Virus record (IMG/VR): IMGVR_UViG_3300020391_000004
Coordinates: 1 to 64,000 of that record
Length of the DNA: 64,000 bases
From: a virus
Strand: one strand, 5' to 3'
Made by a program: the position numbers and the translations under genes. The notes below the pieces were generated by a model. The model was not told where the DNA came from. It was given only the letters and a program-made list of their open reading frames with translations, and did not search any database. Below, piece by piece: positions 1 through 9,038 of this stretch; the stretch's first letter is position 1; each line of letters opens with the position of its first letter.

Positions 1-1223
1 TTTGTTCTAATATTCTTTTCTACCATTTCATCAGCACAACTAACGTAATCACTGCCACGTGACCAATAATAGATACCAACAGTGGCATTGTTCGAGATAG
101 GTTTCTTTTCAGCCACTTCAGTGACCCACCCGTTGTCGTCTGTACGAGCATAACTCCATTTTGGATGCGAACTTTCAAATGTAAGTATACCACCTCCCAC
201 GCCTTCCGTTGAAAATGCATAAAGGACTTCGTTAGAATTCCATTCGACGAATTGGTCCGAGTTTGCAATGACGAGCGGTTCTTCATTATCTATGTACTCC
301 CTTGCTAGTAAAGTAGTACAGGCTGCACCTTCTGTCACACCCTCTACCTGTACAATAGTACAATTAGGCTTTACTAAATTTAGAACAGTTTCTAAATTAT
401 ACTTTTCATAATGTTCCTTTTGTACTATGAAAATATAGTTTGCTTCTATATTTAAGTTATCTGCTACAACTTGTATCATTGGCTTGTTGCCAACTTCTAT
501 TAATGGTTTAGGAAATGTATATCCTTGTTCTGCAAATCTACTTCCTGCACCTGCCATAGGTATTAATACGTTCATTGTTTTACTCTTCCATGGAATATTT
601 TGTTGTGGGTTTTGATGTTCCTCTATAGCATCTAATATTTTAGATAACCAAATATCTTTTGTGTCTTCTACTGCAAGTAAATGAGCACCGCTATCTATAA
701 CTGCTTGTCTGCCTATATGACTGTCTTCTATAATTAATGTTTCGCTAGGCTTACAATTTGCTTTAAGCATACACTTAAAATACATCTCAAAGTGTGGCTT
801 AGGATTATGTACATCTTCGTTACTATACCAAAAATCAAAATATTCAATTATACCTAATTGTAGTAAACTCATTTTTACTGTGTCGCGAACTGCATTACTA
901 GCACAGGCTATTATATAACCTCTGTCTTTCAACTCGCGACACATATCCGTAAAATCGTCCCGAGGTACAACAGTCTCTTTCAGTATATCAACTGTTGCCT
1001 TTTGTTTGGCCCTGGCGATTAACGCATGACGATCTGTAGGTAAGCCTTTACGTTCTGATATCATATTTAACTTTGACCTTGTAGGCAATCCATCATAATT
1101 TGCCAAATGTTCTTCTATACTAATTGCATACTCTTCACCTAAAGCACGATTAAGTGCTTCATAATGAGTTTGCTTACTGTCTATCAGGACACCATCTAAA
1201 TCAAATATTATTAGTTTTATCAC
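1..1223 (-). CDS. HAD phosphatase-nucleotidyltransferase fusion (partial, runs off left edge)
   Basis: One frame stays open from a GTG start at 1223 to the window edge, so the C-terminus is missing. The first ~215 residues form a HAD-superfamily hydrolase: the motif DLDGVLIDS (nucleophile D8, acid D10), then ACASNA and a late IIEDS. From about position 575 the same frame continues into a sugar-1-phosphate nucleotidyltransferase domain with the motifs GAGSRF and FPKPL. Such an enzyme would make an NDP-sugar, and the HAD part could dephosphorylate a sugar phosphate. The start is supported by AGGA about 9 nt upstream, and it overlaps the DUF1289 gene by 23 nt. The glycosyltransferases in this window could be users of the product (inference). 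Confidence 0.8.
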   Translation of the reverse strand, partial: MIKLIIFDLDGVLIDSKQTHYEALNRALGEEYAISIEEHLANYDGLPTRSKLNMISERKGLPTDRHALIARAKQKATVDILKETVVPRDDFTDMCRELKDRGYIIACASNAVRDTVKMSLLQLGIIEYFDFWYSNEDVHNPKPHFEMYFKCMLKANCKPSETLIIEDSHIGRQAVIDSGAHLLAVEDTKDIWLSKILDAIEEHQNPQQNIPWKSKTMNVLIPMAGAGSRFAEQGYTFPKPLIEVGNKPMIQVVADNLNIEANYIFIVQKEHYEKYNLETVLNLVKPNCTIVQVEGVTEGAACTTLLAREYIDNEEPLVIANSDQFVEWNSNEVLYAFSTEGVGGGILTFESSHPKWSYARTDDNGWVTEVAEKKPISNNATVGIYYWSRGSDYVSCADEMVEKNIRT

Positions 1224-1368
1224 GTTTGATTCTTCCTAATATTTCTTGACGTTGTTCTCGTGTCATTGCAGTCCAACTTGCTATTTCTTTAAGTGTTCTT
1301 CCACAACCAATACATAGGCCATCTTTTACTTTACAAATACTAATACAAGGACTATTATATTCTATCAT
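1201..1368 (-). CDS. DUF1289 family small protein
   Basis: A 55-residue protein. Its sequence matches the DUF1289 pattern: SPCISICK near the N-terminus, then a second cysteine pair in LCIGCGRT, then EIASWTAMT and a basic tail. The four cysteines (C8, C12, C19, C22) suggest a metal- or Fe-S-binding knuckle. The function of the family is unknown. It overlaps the gene upstream by 14 nt and the HAD fusion downstream by 23 nt, so translation is probably coupled. Such proteins are common in Proteobacteria, so this is probably a host-derived gene. Confidence 0.8.
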   Translation of the reverse strand: MIEYNSPCISICKVKDGLCIGCGRTLKEIASWTAMTREQRQEILGRIKRDKTNNI

Positions 1369-1789
1369 AATTTACTATGTAATCACTACATACTCCAGCA
1401 TACTCACTTACGTCTAATTGTAGTGAAGGCATTACTGCAATGCATGTTTGTCCAGCACTAGGTTTATTAGGATATGCCCAAGTCCATCCATTACTTGTTA
1501 TTGTATAATCATCATCCTGATGCCAGAACCAATGTATACCCCAATCATGTATATTATCTATTGCAATTTTGTTTTTACAATGACATAGTATCATTGGATT
1601 AGCTAAAAATATTCTATCAGTTTTATACATAGGACTATCATGTCCTAACCATATCTCGCCATTAAGTTTTCCCCATATATCTACTTCGCAGTAGTAACCA
1701 TGATCAATTGCATTTAAAATATAGTCAGGACTGTTTTCTAGCTCAGGTTGTTTACCTTTTAAATTTCCTCTATGACTGATTAAGTGCAT
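1355..1789 (-). CDS. Glycerophosphodiester phosphodiesterase-like protein
   Basis: 144 residues. The N-terminus carries the GDPD signature ISHRGN, followed by ENSPD and CEVDIW, then LGHD. These match the catalytic His/Glu/Asp layout of the GDPD TIM barrel. The protein is only about half the usual length (~250 residues), so it is a minimal or degenerate version. It may cleave glycerophosphodiesters or a polysaccharide phosphodiester. Its start overlaps the end of the previous gene by 20 nt. Confidence 0.65.
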   Translation of the reverse strand: MHLISHRGNLKGKQPELENSPDYILNAIDHGYYCEVDIWGKLNGEIWLGHDSPMYKTDRIFLANPMILCHCKNKIAIDNIHDWGIHWFWHQDDDYTITSNGWTWAYPNKPSAGQTCIAVMPSLQLDVSEYAGVCSDYIVNYDRI

Positions 1790-2393
1790 TTATTAGCTCT
1801 CCTAGTTCTTGAAATTGTAAGTTTGGAAATACTTCTGTATCCCAACCGATAGGTTTCTGCCAACTATTAATATTAGGTTGACATAAAACAAATTGTGTAC
1901 TTGAAAATAATCTAAAAAACATAACAAACTGTTTAATCCAAAAACTAGGGTCGACTGCAGGCGCAATTGTATCTGCATAGTTCTCTGTTCCTTTGTATAG
2001 GTTATTATGTTTTGCTCCTTTAGCCCAAAAGTCGTGTCCTATTAGGACTATTATATTTTGTTTTTCTTGTAATGCTAGATTTACACTGTGTAGACCACTT
2101 CCCATATGGAAACTTTGAGTATGTTTGTCAGTTTCATCCCACGGAAGTTCTGGAAGTTGCTTAAAATTATCATAAGGAAAAAAACTATACCAATCTTTTC
2201 GAGTATACACAGTGCCTTTATATTTTTTACTTACAGTCTCCATTGCCATACGTCTATCACAGCAAACTAAATGATCAACATCAATGTCTCTAAAAATTGC
2301 ATTACTTCCGTATAGTGTTCCAAAAGTTTTTAATTTTTGCAAATTAAAACCTGCACGACTTTCTCCATTACCAATACAAAAAGCAATTTTCAT
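1770..2393 (-). CDS. Rossmann-like protein of unknown function
   Basis: 207 residues starting MKIAFCIGNGESR, a beta-strand plus glycine loop that looks nucleotide-binding. GSNAIFRDID and HLVCCDRRM follow, then a second glycine-rich segment MGSGLHSVN with IIVLIGHDF. This pattern resembles DUF115 or glycosyltransferase-like Rossmann proteins in phage surface-modification clusters. I do not recognise a specific enzyme. It shares one base with the next gene (TAATG-type coupling). Confidence 0.5.
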   Translation of the reverse strand: MKIAFCIGNGESRAGFNLQKLKTFGTLYGSNAIFRDIDVDHLVCCDRRMAMETVSKKYKGTVYTRKDWYSFFPYDNFKQLPELPWDETDKHTQSFHMGSGLHSVNLALQEKQNIIVLIGHDFWAKGAKHNNLYKGTENYADTIAPAVDPSFWIKQFVMFFRLFSSTQFVLCQPNINSWQKPIGWDTEVFPNLQFQELGELINALNQS

Positions 2394-3520
2394 TAATCAA
2401 TTCTTCCAAATCCAGCCCATTTAATTCCATCTAAACATACCCAACCTATATGTTTTCCTACAACAGGTCTATTATTTAAAACTATATCACCTGTTTTACT
2501 CGCATGACCTGGAATTGTTTCTGAGCTAGATATTATTCTTCCTTGTAATTCTAATTTATCTAATATTACAGTGCCTTCGCTATTGATTTTAATTCCTACT
2601 TTGTTATTTGCACCTAAGTTTAAACTTTGACGTCTACGTGTGCCTATATATCCTTCTTGTATTTTATGTTTGCCAATTACTATTTCTGTTTCTTGATCCC
2701 ATACTGTAAGTGCATCGCTAGGTTCTAATGTATTAATACCTACTCGTTGGTTACCTGGCGTAGTATATAATACGTCACTAAGTAATGCTTCACCGCTAAC
2801 CTCAAGTTCTTGTAAATTTTTACTTCGTTCTTCATTTACTTTAATACGTGCTTCCATCTCTGCAACTTTAAAACTTAAATCTTTAGGTGCTTTAGGTTTA
2901 GGAATACTTGCTATTATATCTTTTTTAAATTCCTCTTTTAGTGACGATACCCATGGTTGGTCCATTGCTATATCTCTTGCAATAAGGGTATCTGCAATCA
3001 TAGTATTTGCTTTTACTTGATCAGTAATCACTGCATTTTCTACAACAACAGAATCATTTAACACTGTTAGTTGCACGTTATCAGCCATGTCTTCTATTCC
3101 TGCAGTATTTCCAAAATCAGAAATATTTGCAGTAGTAATTTGTAATCGGCTTACATCGATTAATTTAGGATCAATGCTTTGTTCAGGAAATTTTAAATCC
3201 CTAAGTTTTTGATCCACTACATCAGCCATTAGAGAATCAATACGATCCTGGGCTAAATTTATTACTCGCGGCATTTGTTGTTGTAAGACTAATTGACCTT
3301 TTTCCTCCAACCGAGAAATCGCCGTGTCTGAAATTGAGATATTATTTACATGTTGTTTAATAGTATCATTTACATACTGCTGAAAAGCACCATTGTCAAG
3401 TCTTTCCGTAACAGTATTAGAAACTAATTCTGATATATCTATGCGTTCTAGTGCTTCGTCTATTAGACGTTTGACTTGTGTATTGAACTCTTGTTCAAAC
3501 ACCTGTTGCAACTTTTCCAT
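2393..3520 (-). CDS. Fibre-like virion protein
   Basis: 375 residues. The first ~110 are Gln/Glu-rich helical, probably coiled coil. A middle part follows with beta-repeat-like segments (NAVITDQVKANTMIADTLIA). The C-terminal half has a fibre-repeat flavour: RVGINTLEPSDALTVW, LNLGANNKVGIKI, then a compact end GWVCLDGIKWAGFGRID. This trimeric-fibre style suggests a tail or head fibre (inference). AAGGAG lies 7 nt before the ATG and a late promoter-like element sits at 3547-3554. Confidence 0.55.
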   Translation of the reverse strand: MEKLQQVFEQEFNTQVKRLIDEALERIDISELVSNTVTERLDNGAFQQYVNDTIKQHVNNISISDTAISRLEEKGQLVLQQQMPRVINLAQDRIDSLMADVVDQKLRDLKFPEQSIDPKLIDVSRLQITTANISDFGNTAGIEDMADNVQLTVLNDSVVVENAVITDQVKANTMIADTLIARDIAMDQPWVSSLKEEFKKDIIASIPKPKAPKDLSFKVAEMEARIKVNEERSKNLQELEVSGEALLSDVLYTTPGNQRVGINTLEPSDALTVWDQETEIVIGKHKIQEGYIGTRRRQSLNLGANNKVGIKINSEGTVILDKLELQGRIISSSETIPGHASKTGDIVLNNRPVVGKHIGWVCLDGIKWAGFGRID

Positions 3521-3546
3521 TGTTGCTCCTTGAATTATATGCTATT

Positions 3547-3554
3547 ATATTTAT
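3547..3554 (-). promoter_or_regulatory. Late promoter-like element
   Basis: Reads ATAAATAT on the minus strand, 26 nt before the start at 3520. It resembles the T4 late -10 element TATAAATA. Confidence 0.5.
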
Positions 3555-3556
3555 TG

Positions 3557-4288
3557 TTAGAATTTAATGGTAACTACATATTCGAATGTTTTACTAAATG
3601 CAGGTTTATACATATTTCTTTTATCAACACTGAAGTTTTTACTACCTAAGTCACTACTAAATTTTGCTAATTGTTTAAAGTACATTGTACGTCTATTGTA
3701 ACGTTTGCAAATATAAAGTTCCTCATTATGTATAATATAGTTTTCCTGTATCCATGCTTGTCTATCTACTTGATCCCATTCCCGTTTACGCAGGACAATT
3801 GCATCTCCATTGTCAGTACGTAGTACAAAAGGCTCTTCAAAGTATCTTTGATTAGCATACATATTTTTATAATCTTTTATTGTAGTAATAAAAGCAACTT
3901 TAGCAATTTTACTAATCATACTTAAAAGTTGCTTTTGTTCAGTTTCATTATTTGCATAAGTCAAAAACTCATCAGGTGCTATAACATAATCAAATGTTAT
4001 TCCTTGTGCAACAAAATCTGCTAGTTCACCTTCATAATGTTTACATTCACATTTAGCATTTCCGTAATCTTTTATACCATTGTACACAGTAACATCAGCA
4101 TTCATTTTGTATAGACCCCAGGGCACTATACTTGGACCAATTACTAAGAATGTAGAATTTGGAATATCTATGTCCTCAAAATTGTTTAGCATACTTTTTG
4201 TCTTTACTTCTGCGATAGTATCAAAGTTTCTTCCTACTTCAGTAATGCTGGCTAAGTAAGAATTACAGTATTCAATTTGTTTAGACAT
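3557..4288 (-). CDS. Rossmann/methyltransferase-like protein
   Basis: 243 residues. It has FLVIGPSIVPWGLYK, then VTVYNG, and ITFDYVIAPDEFLTYANN. That order (glycine loop, acidic/nucleotide strand, substrate motif) resembles a class I SAM methyltransferase core, but the GxGxG is weak. The C-terminal ~70 residues are basic and aromatic. GGAG lies before the ATG. A late promoter-like element sits about 21 nt upstream, so expression is probably late. Confidence 0.4.
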   Translation of the reverse strand: MSKQIEYCNSYLASITEVGRNFDTIAEVKTKSMLNNFEDIDIPNSTFLVIGPSIVPWGLYKMNADVTVYNGIKDYGNAKCECKHYEGELADFVAQGITFDYVIAPDEFLTYANNETEQKQLLSMISKIAKVAFITTIKDYKNMYANQRYFEEPFVLRTDNGDAIVLRKREWDQVDRQAWIQENYIIHNEELYICKRYNRRTMYFKQLAKFSSDLGSKNFSVDKRNMYKPAFSKTFEYVVTIKF

Positions 4289-4309
4289 TTCTCTCCTTCT
4301 TGGGGCTTT

Positions 4310-4317
4310 GTATTTAT
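4310..4317 (-). promoter_or_regulatory. Late promoter-like element
   Basis: ATAAATAC on the minus strand, 21 nt upstream of the start at 4288. Confidence 0.55.
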
Positions 4318-4342
4318 TTTTTAAATAGTAAAGTTATACATA

Positions 4343-4350
4343 TATAAATA
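4343..4350 (+). promoter_or_regulatory. Late promoter (TATAAATA)
   Basis: Exact T4-type late element TATAAATA on the plus strand, ending 10 nt before the ATG at 4361. It is divergent to the element at 4310-4317. Confidence 0.65.
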
Positions 4351-4360
4351 TACGTATATA

Positions 4361-5506
4361 ATGAAACCTTACGATATTATTAACAATATAACAGAAGATA
4401 TGCTTTGCAATAATCTTAAAGACAATTATTGCCTTGTGCATTTTCCTGACAACATTAGATATGATGCCACTTTAGCTAAACGTACTTTTGTTTTTACAAC
4501 TGATAAACACCATATGGCAGGATTACCTCATAGTCCCCGTCCTGCCAAAGATAGAAACTATTTCTTTCATAATGGAGATTGGATATATGGATTTACTACA
4601 CCGTATACTCTACGTAAACATGTAAAGTATAATATATTTCAGCATAGTTGGGAACCTATAAATTTAGAACTAGATAAATTCTTTTGGGATTTTGTAAAAG
4701 TTCCACAAGACACATATGGTCTATGGGGTGATACAAAACATAAAGATTATACTGCAGTTGTCCTACATAGTGAAAAAAACAGTAAAGACATAGATTTGTT
4801 AGAAAAAGACAGTGTAAAACATGTACATTGGTTTTCTCATGCCTATCTTTGTAGTGAATTTTATTTTAAACATTATCAAAAATTAAATATTGTAAAAAAT
4901 TACAAAACAAGACCAATAAAACATAAATGGTTATGTGCGAATAGATTACTAAGACAACACCGTGTTAATTTGCTAGAGCAGATAGATATCACAAAAGGCT
5001 GTTACAGTTTACTAAATCCAGACCCTAATGGTTTGCAGTATAATGGTCCTATACCTAAACGCAGTTTTGACGATCATAGCAATCATAGTGCTGAAATATG
5101 TATCAATAAACTTACTCCATGGAACACAAGTTTTCTACATATAGTCAGTGAAACAGTATGGCAAGAAAAAATACATTTTACGGAGAAAATTTTTAAGCCT
5201 ATTGTTTTACATCAACCTTTTGTAGTAGCACAAGCACCAGGTAGTTTGGAATATTTACGAAGTTATGGTTTCAAAACATTTGATAATTGGTGGGACGAAG
5301 ATTACGATAAAATAGATGATCCTTCAAAACGTTTATCTGCAGTAGCAAAAATTATAAACGATATTGGTCGTAAAGATATTAGTGAATTAGAAACACTACG
5401 TATGGAAATGGCGAGTGTCCTCGAACACAACTTTCGTCATTTTTATGAGAACATACCCGCCATTGTATTACAAGAATTAGATACTAATCTTAGGCTTTTG
5501 AATTAA
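4361..5506 (+). CDS. Glycosyltransferase, GT10 fucosyltransferase-like
   Basis: 381 residues. The C-terminal third carries the donor-binding signature FTEKIFKPIVLHQPFVVA, then a conserved LRSYGFKTFDNWWDEDYD segment, typical of alpha-1,3-fucosyltransferase-like (GT10) proteins. Three paralogues with the same motif lie at 10401, 43734 and 57609. It probably glycosylates a virion or host-surface molecule. It is one of few plus-strand genes and overlaps the convergent small membrane gene by 17 nt. Confidence 0.65.
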   Translation: MKPYDIINNITEDMLCNNLKDNYCLVHFPDNIRYDATLAKRTFVFTTDKHHMAGLPHSPRPAKDRNYFFHNGDWIYGFTTPYTLRKHVKYNIFQHSWEPINLELDKFFWDFVKVPQDTYGLWGDTKHKDYTAVVLHSEKNSKDIDLLEKDSVKHVHWFSHAYLCSEFYFKHYQKLNIVKNYKTRPIKHKWLCANRLLRQHRVNLLEQIDITKGCYSLLNPDPNGLQYNGPIPKRSFDDHSNHSAEICINKLTPWNTSFLHIVSETVWQEKIHFTEKIFKPIVLHQPFVVAQAPGSLEYLRSYGFKTFDNWWDEDYDKIDDPSKRLSAVAKIINDIGRKDISELETLRMEMASVLEHNFRHFYENIPAIVLQELDTNLRLLN

Positions 5507-5741
5507 GTCTTTCTGCTCTTTCTTTTGCCCATTTTGCTTCTCTTTCTTCACTTTCAACCTGACTTACACTCATTGTCCAAGTGAACCAAAGGAAACCTAA
5601 TCCCAGTATTGCAATTAAGCCATAAGTTGGATTCCCTAAGTAAGTTCCTGCTAATTTCATTATACCAAGAAACAGCACACCACCTATTGCCATACCTATT
5701 AGATAACTTAGAAATCTCTTTAAAACTGCCATATTTTTCAT
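5490..5741 (-). CDS. Small membrane protein
   Basis: 83 residues from the chosen ATG at 5741, which has AAGGA at good distance; an upstream in-frame start has none. Two hydrophobic segments (about residues 8-28 and 36-53) are followed by a charged, helical C-terminal tail rich in Glu, Arg and Lys. No family is recognised. A near-consensus sigma70 promoter lies just upstream, suggesting early expression. Confidence 0.6.
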   Translation of the reverse strand: MKNMAVLKRFLSYLIGMAIGGVLFLGIMKLAGTYLGNPTYGLIAILGLGFLWFTWTMSVSQVESEEREAKWAKERAERLNSKA

Positions 5742-5793
5742 TTTTTTGATCCTTATACTATATGTTGTGTTATTTAACTTAATTATATAATGC

Positions 5794-5822
5794 ATAATAC
5801 TATATCTTGTGCCTATTGTCAA
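5794..5822 (-). promoter_or_regulatory. Sigma70-like early promoter
   Basis: On the minus strand TTGACA (5822-5817), a 17-nt spacer, then TATTAT (5799-5794). It lies 52 nt upstream of the start at 5741. Confidence 0.75.
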
Positions 5823-5839
5823 CCGTTTTGAAAAATTAA

Positions 5840-6172
5840 TTATATGCTAGTCTTGTGCCTTAGTACGTCCTCAAACGTGTATTGACACTGCATTGAAGCG
5901 CCGTATTTTGTAGGCTTCATATTCTCTATCATATCAGGAGTCATACCATAAAACTCCGTCCAATCAGTAATACTGATTTGATCACCTTTTGCAAGTTTCA
6001 GCATCATAACTTGCTTAGGAGTTAAACACATTACATCATTTAAACTCATATCATTAAAGACTACACAGTAACAACGTCTACCTTTTGGATCTAGTTTAGC
6101 ATTAGCAAAGTGAACATACTTATTACCATCATCATGCTCTTTGAGAGTCACACTATAATTTGCTGAAGACAT
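5840..6172 (-). CDS. Hypothetical protein
   Basis: 110 residues from the ATG at 6172, which is preceded by GGGAGGG; an in-frame GTG lies two codons earlier. The protein is mixed alpha/beta, with VTLKEHDDGNKYVHF and CYCVVFND near the N-terminus and a helical LTPKQVMMLKLAKGD segment. I do not recognise a family. It overlaps the start-distal end of the methyltransferase gene by 20 nt, suggesting co-transcription. Confidence 0.5.
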   Translation of the reverse strand: MSSANYSVTLKEHDDGNKYVHFANAKLDPKGRRCYCVVFNDMSLNDVMCLTPKQVMMLKLAKGDQISITDWTEFYGMTPDMIENMKPTKYGASMQCQYTFEDVLRHKTSI

Positions 6173-7280
6173 ATACACCCTCCCATTTTTCTCTTCCTTG
6201 TTTTCGATCGTTGCCTACACCCGGTCTAGTTGTAAGCATCATTTTAATTGTTTGTGTATGTTTGAAGCCTACTCTTTCAGCATATGATATCCATTCTTTG
6301 ACGACTTCGTATGGCTCTTTCCTATCGTACGATTTATAGTCGGCGATATTCGTGGCGAAGATTCCTTCTCTATTGAGCCCTCTGTAAATATTTTCCATAG
6401 TCGGAGTAACATAACCTTCAAACCATTCATCCAAAGTTTTATACCTAACCATACATTGAGTTGATTCATTGCTATACTTCTCCAAGTTAAAATAAGGAGG
6501 ACTTGAAAACGCTAAATCAATATCCTCTGGTTTGTATTCTTCACTTACACTTTGTACTATCTTACCTTTTACACCAGTTGCTTCTGTAATTATTTCGTTT
6601 AAATAATTTAAGTAATTGACAGTCTCTGTATTAGGCTCTACACCTATATAATCGTATTTAAAGTTACTAGATCCAATGCCTAATAATCTTCCACCATAAC
6701 CACAACTATAATCATATACTCTACCCCATAATACAGGACATAAATGTTCTACTATTGCTTTTGCATTCTGAGCCTTAAAGTTAGTAACGTTTTCTCCTGT
6801 AACTAATTCTAATGCAGTCCTTAATTGTGTTGGTCTTAGTAGTTTATCACCCGTTCTAAATTCAAAACAAATTCTAATTGCACGTTTTAGTTTAGCGTCA
6901 TTCCAAAATCTATCTTTTAAACTATTACTACCTCTGCCTTTAGGCTCAGCAGTCATCATATTAGGAAATAAAAATCTGTTTATAGTTTGTCCTCTATTAT
7001 TTCCTAAACCTATTACACTATTGTTTACACCATTGTAGGTTTGTTGTGAAAAGGTTTTTACTGCGTCTATTAATCCTTGTTCAGTATAGTAAACTATTGG
7101 TACTAATCCAATGCGCCTATATAAATTAAATACTTCATCTATTACTGCTTGAGGATCTTTATCGTATTGTTCTTTGGTATAACTATCTAGTTTTTCATAT
7201 ACACTTTCATAACCTGTAAATTGATCAGCTACTATATGCTCCGATCTAATTTTCCAAGTATTATGTAAATGATCTATCAA
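6153..7280 (-). CDS. DNA methyltransferase (SPPY-type)
   Basis: 375 residues. The motif DLAFSSPPYFNLEKYS is motif IV (S/D-P-P-Y) of amino-methyltransferases acting on N4-cytosine or N6-adenine. YSCGYGGRLLGIGSS with YIGVEPN forms the SAM-binding motif I region (around residues 190-215). The order (SAM site before SPPY) is seen directly. It may protect phage DNA against restriction or regulate gene expression. It overlaps the following gene by 4 nt. No cognate restriction enzyme is evident next to it. Confidence 0.8.
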   Translation of the reverse strand: MIDHLHNTWKIRSEHIVADQFTGYESVYEKLDSYTKEQYDKDPQAVIDEVFNLYRRIGLVPIVYYTEQGLIDAVKTFSQQTYNGVNNSVIGLGNNRGQTINRFLFPNMMTAEPKGRGSNSLKDRFWNDAKLKRAIRICFEFRTGDKLLRPTQLRTALELVTGENVTNFKAQNAKAIVEHLCPVLWGRVYDYSCGYGGRLLGIGSSNFKYDYIGVEPNTETVNYLNYLNEIITEATGVKGKIVQSVSEEYKPEDIDLAFSSPPYFNLEKYSNESTQCMVRYKTLDEWFEGYVTPTMENIYRGLNREGIFATNIADYKSYDRKEPYEVVKEWISYAERVGFKHTQTIKMMLTTRPGVGNDRKQGREKWEGVYVFSKL

Positions 7281-7654
7281 CCTCTTCGCATCCTCGCAAT
7301 CTCTTTTGCATCATTACTATCCTTACGTATAGGAACTAAATTACTTTTATGTAGTAATCCGATACCTGCAATTTCATTGCCTGTGTACTGTTGCTCAGGC
7401 TTCTTAGCAGTGCTACCAACAATGTTATTACTGCACTGTGCAGTGCCTTGGTGTGCTTTATAATCAGGGATCTTATTACCTGCATCTGTGTTACCTGCAT
7501 TCCTCTGACTAGGATGGGCACCCATTTTCATAAGGAACTTGTCATGTTCTTTACGACTCTGTAATTCTCTTTCGCTAGGCATCTTTTTAAATTTACCTTT
7601 TTTACGACTATATTTTGTAGTGGTCATCCAAGGACCTAATAAATGCATTGTCAT
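7277..7654 (-). CDS. Conserved T4-like phage hypothetical protein
   Basis: 125 residues starting MTMHLLGPWMTTTKYSRKK, a start that I recall from T4-like marine phages. The protein is basic and low-complexity, with a long hydrophilic middle and no transmembrane part. AAGGAG lies 5 nt before the ATG. A consensus sigma70 promoter overlaps the end of the upstream gene, so it is probably transcribed early. Function unknown. Confidence 0.6.
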   Translation of the reverse strand: MTMHLLGPWMTTTKYSRKKGKFKKMPSERELQSRKEHDKFLMKMGAHPSQRNAGNTDAGNKIPDYKAHQGTAQCSNNIVGSTAKKPEQQYTGNEIAGIGLLHKSNLVPIRKDSNDAKEIARMRRG

Positions 7655-7678
7655 AACTACTCCTTCTAATATACAATC

Positions 7679-7706
7679 ATTATATACTAGTTTAGCACTA
7701 TGTCAA
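7679..7706 (-). promoter_or_regulatory. Sigma70-like early promoter
   Basis: TTGACA (7706-7701), a 16-nt spacer and TATAAT (7684-7679) on the minus strand. It is embedded in the 3' end of the lipoprotein gene and drives the gene starting at 7654. Confidence 0.75.
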
Positions 7707-7890
7707 CCTCTATTTTATCTATGATATGTTCTGTGACCGTTTTTCCTGTAGTTTCTTCTACTGCTAAACCTGCCCCACCTGATATGATTCCAGCGGTGTT
7801 TCCTGTAACAAGACTATGCACAAGACTACCTACACCAAATAAAGGGCTACATCCACCTAGCATTAATAATACAACTAGCCTAAGGACCAT
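7687..7890 (-). CDS. Small lipoprotein
   Basis: 67 residues with a lipoprotein signal peptide: a short hydrophobic stretch and the lipobox LGGC (Cys14). A glycine-rich segment SGGAGLAVEETTGK follows. It would be lipid-anchored to the outer or inner membrane of the host during infection. Superinfection exclusion or a lysis accessory (Rz1-like) role is possible but not shown; the proline-rich feature of Rz1 is absent. It overlaps the DadA-like gene by 11 nt. Confidence 0.6.
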   Translation of the reverse strand: MVLRLVVLLMLGGCSPLFGVGSLVHSLVTGNTAGIISGGAGLAVEETTGKTVTEHIIDKIEVDIVLN

Positions 7891-9034
7891 TATATCCCCT
7901 TATTTTTTCTGCAATAGTCTGTGCAGTATAAGCACTCAATGTCCATCCTAAATGTCCATGTCCTGTGTTATACCATACATTAGATTTATTTTTACTTTGG
8001 GCTACTATAGGCATCATACTAGGAGTCATAGGTCTCAGTCCAGCCCAAGGTTTTACATCTTCTGTGTTTATTCCTTCAAACATAGATTCAGCCCAACGTA
8101 CTAAAGGTTTAATTCTTGCTTGAATAATGTCTGTGTTGTATCCATTAAACTCAGCGGTACCTGCTACTCTTAATCTATTTTTTCCTAGTCTTGCAGTAAC
8201 TATCTTTGCTTCGTCATCTAATAAACTTACCCACGGAGCATTTCCTGGATTGTTAATTGTTATACTGTAACCTTTTACAGGATATATAGGCAAATTGTCT
8301 TTAATTGTACTTGCTAATTGTTTACTTCCTGTTCCGGCACAAACTACTATTGGTCCATCAAAGTCTAGTTTATCTACAGTATCAGTTTTAAATACAACTC
8401 CATATTTTTCTTCTAAAACTTTTTCAAGTTCTACGCAAAATTTATGTATATCTCCTGTAAAGTCACTAGTGTTATAAAAGCCTCCTATAATATTAGGATT
8501 GCTTAGTGCAGGTTCAATAGTTTTTATTTCTTCAGTACTAACTTCCCATCTATTTAATCCTGCCGTTCTATATAAATCGTTTGTGGCCCATGCCTGTTCT
8601 AACTCTTCTTCAGTAGTGTAGACATGAAGTATACCTTTTTCTACTTTATCAAACTCTATACCTTCTTCATCTGCAATTTGTTTATATAGTTTGTGTGCTT
8701 CTAAACTCATACGACAGGTTTCTATTGTGTTTACTTTTCTGTTTTTTATTTCTAAAATAAATTTTACAAACCAACTGTATTTGTCTAAACTAGGAGTAAG
8801 GTTTATTTTAAGTGGAGCATCAGGTTGTGTTAACCATTTGATACCTTTTTTAACATTACGCCAACTATTCCATGTTTCAGCATTGCTGGCACTTAGTTGT
8901 CCACCATTAGCATATGAAGTCGCCATTGCAGGATATTTTCTTTCGTCCTGTATAGTGACTTCGTATCCTGCTTTTGCAAGATAATATGCGGTTGTTACTC
9001 CCGTAATTCCTGCACCAATAACCAATGCTTTCAT
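7880..9034 (-). CDS. dadA: D-amino acid dehydrogenase-like FAD oxidoreductase
   Basis: 384 residues of the DAO/DadA family. The N-terminal FAD-binding Rossmann motif is GAGITGVTTAYYLAKAGY with the dinucleotide-binding Asp in VTIQDE. NGGQLSASNAETWN follows, the equivalent of the DadA GGQLS signature, and the C-terminus has GHGHLGWTLS. DadA oxidises D-amino acids to 2-oxo acids and ammonia, passing electrons to the respiratory chain. It lies 4 nt from the SHMT gene, which suggests an amino-acid scavenging module. Substrate is not provable from the sequence; a glycine or sarcosine oxidase-like activity is an alternative. Confidence 0.75.
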   Translation of the reverse strand: MKALVIGAGITGVTTAYYLAKAGYEVTIQDERKYPAMATSYANGGQLSASNAETWNSWRNVKKGIKWLTQPDAPLKINLTPSLDKYSWFVKFILEIKNRKVNTIETCRMSLEAHKLYKQIADEEGIEFDKVEKGILHVYTTEEELEQAWATNDLYRTAGLNRWEVSTEEIKTIEPALSNPNIIGGFYNTSDFTGDIHKFCVELEKVLEEKYGVVFKTDTVDKLDFDGPIVVCAGTGSKQLASTIKDNLPIYPVKGYSITINNPGNAPWVSLLDDEAKIVTARLGKNRLRVAGTAEFNGYNTDIIQARIKPLVRWAESMFEGINTEDVKPWAGLRPMTPSMMPIVAQSKNKSNVWYNTGHGHLGWTLSAYTAQTIAEKIRGYNGP

Positions 9035-9038
9035 TTTT

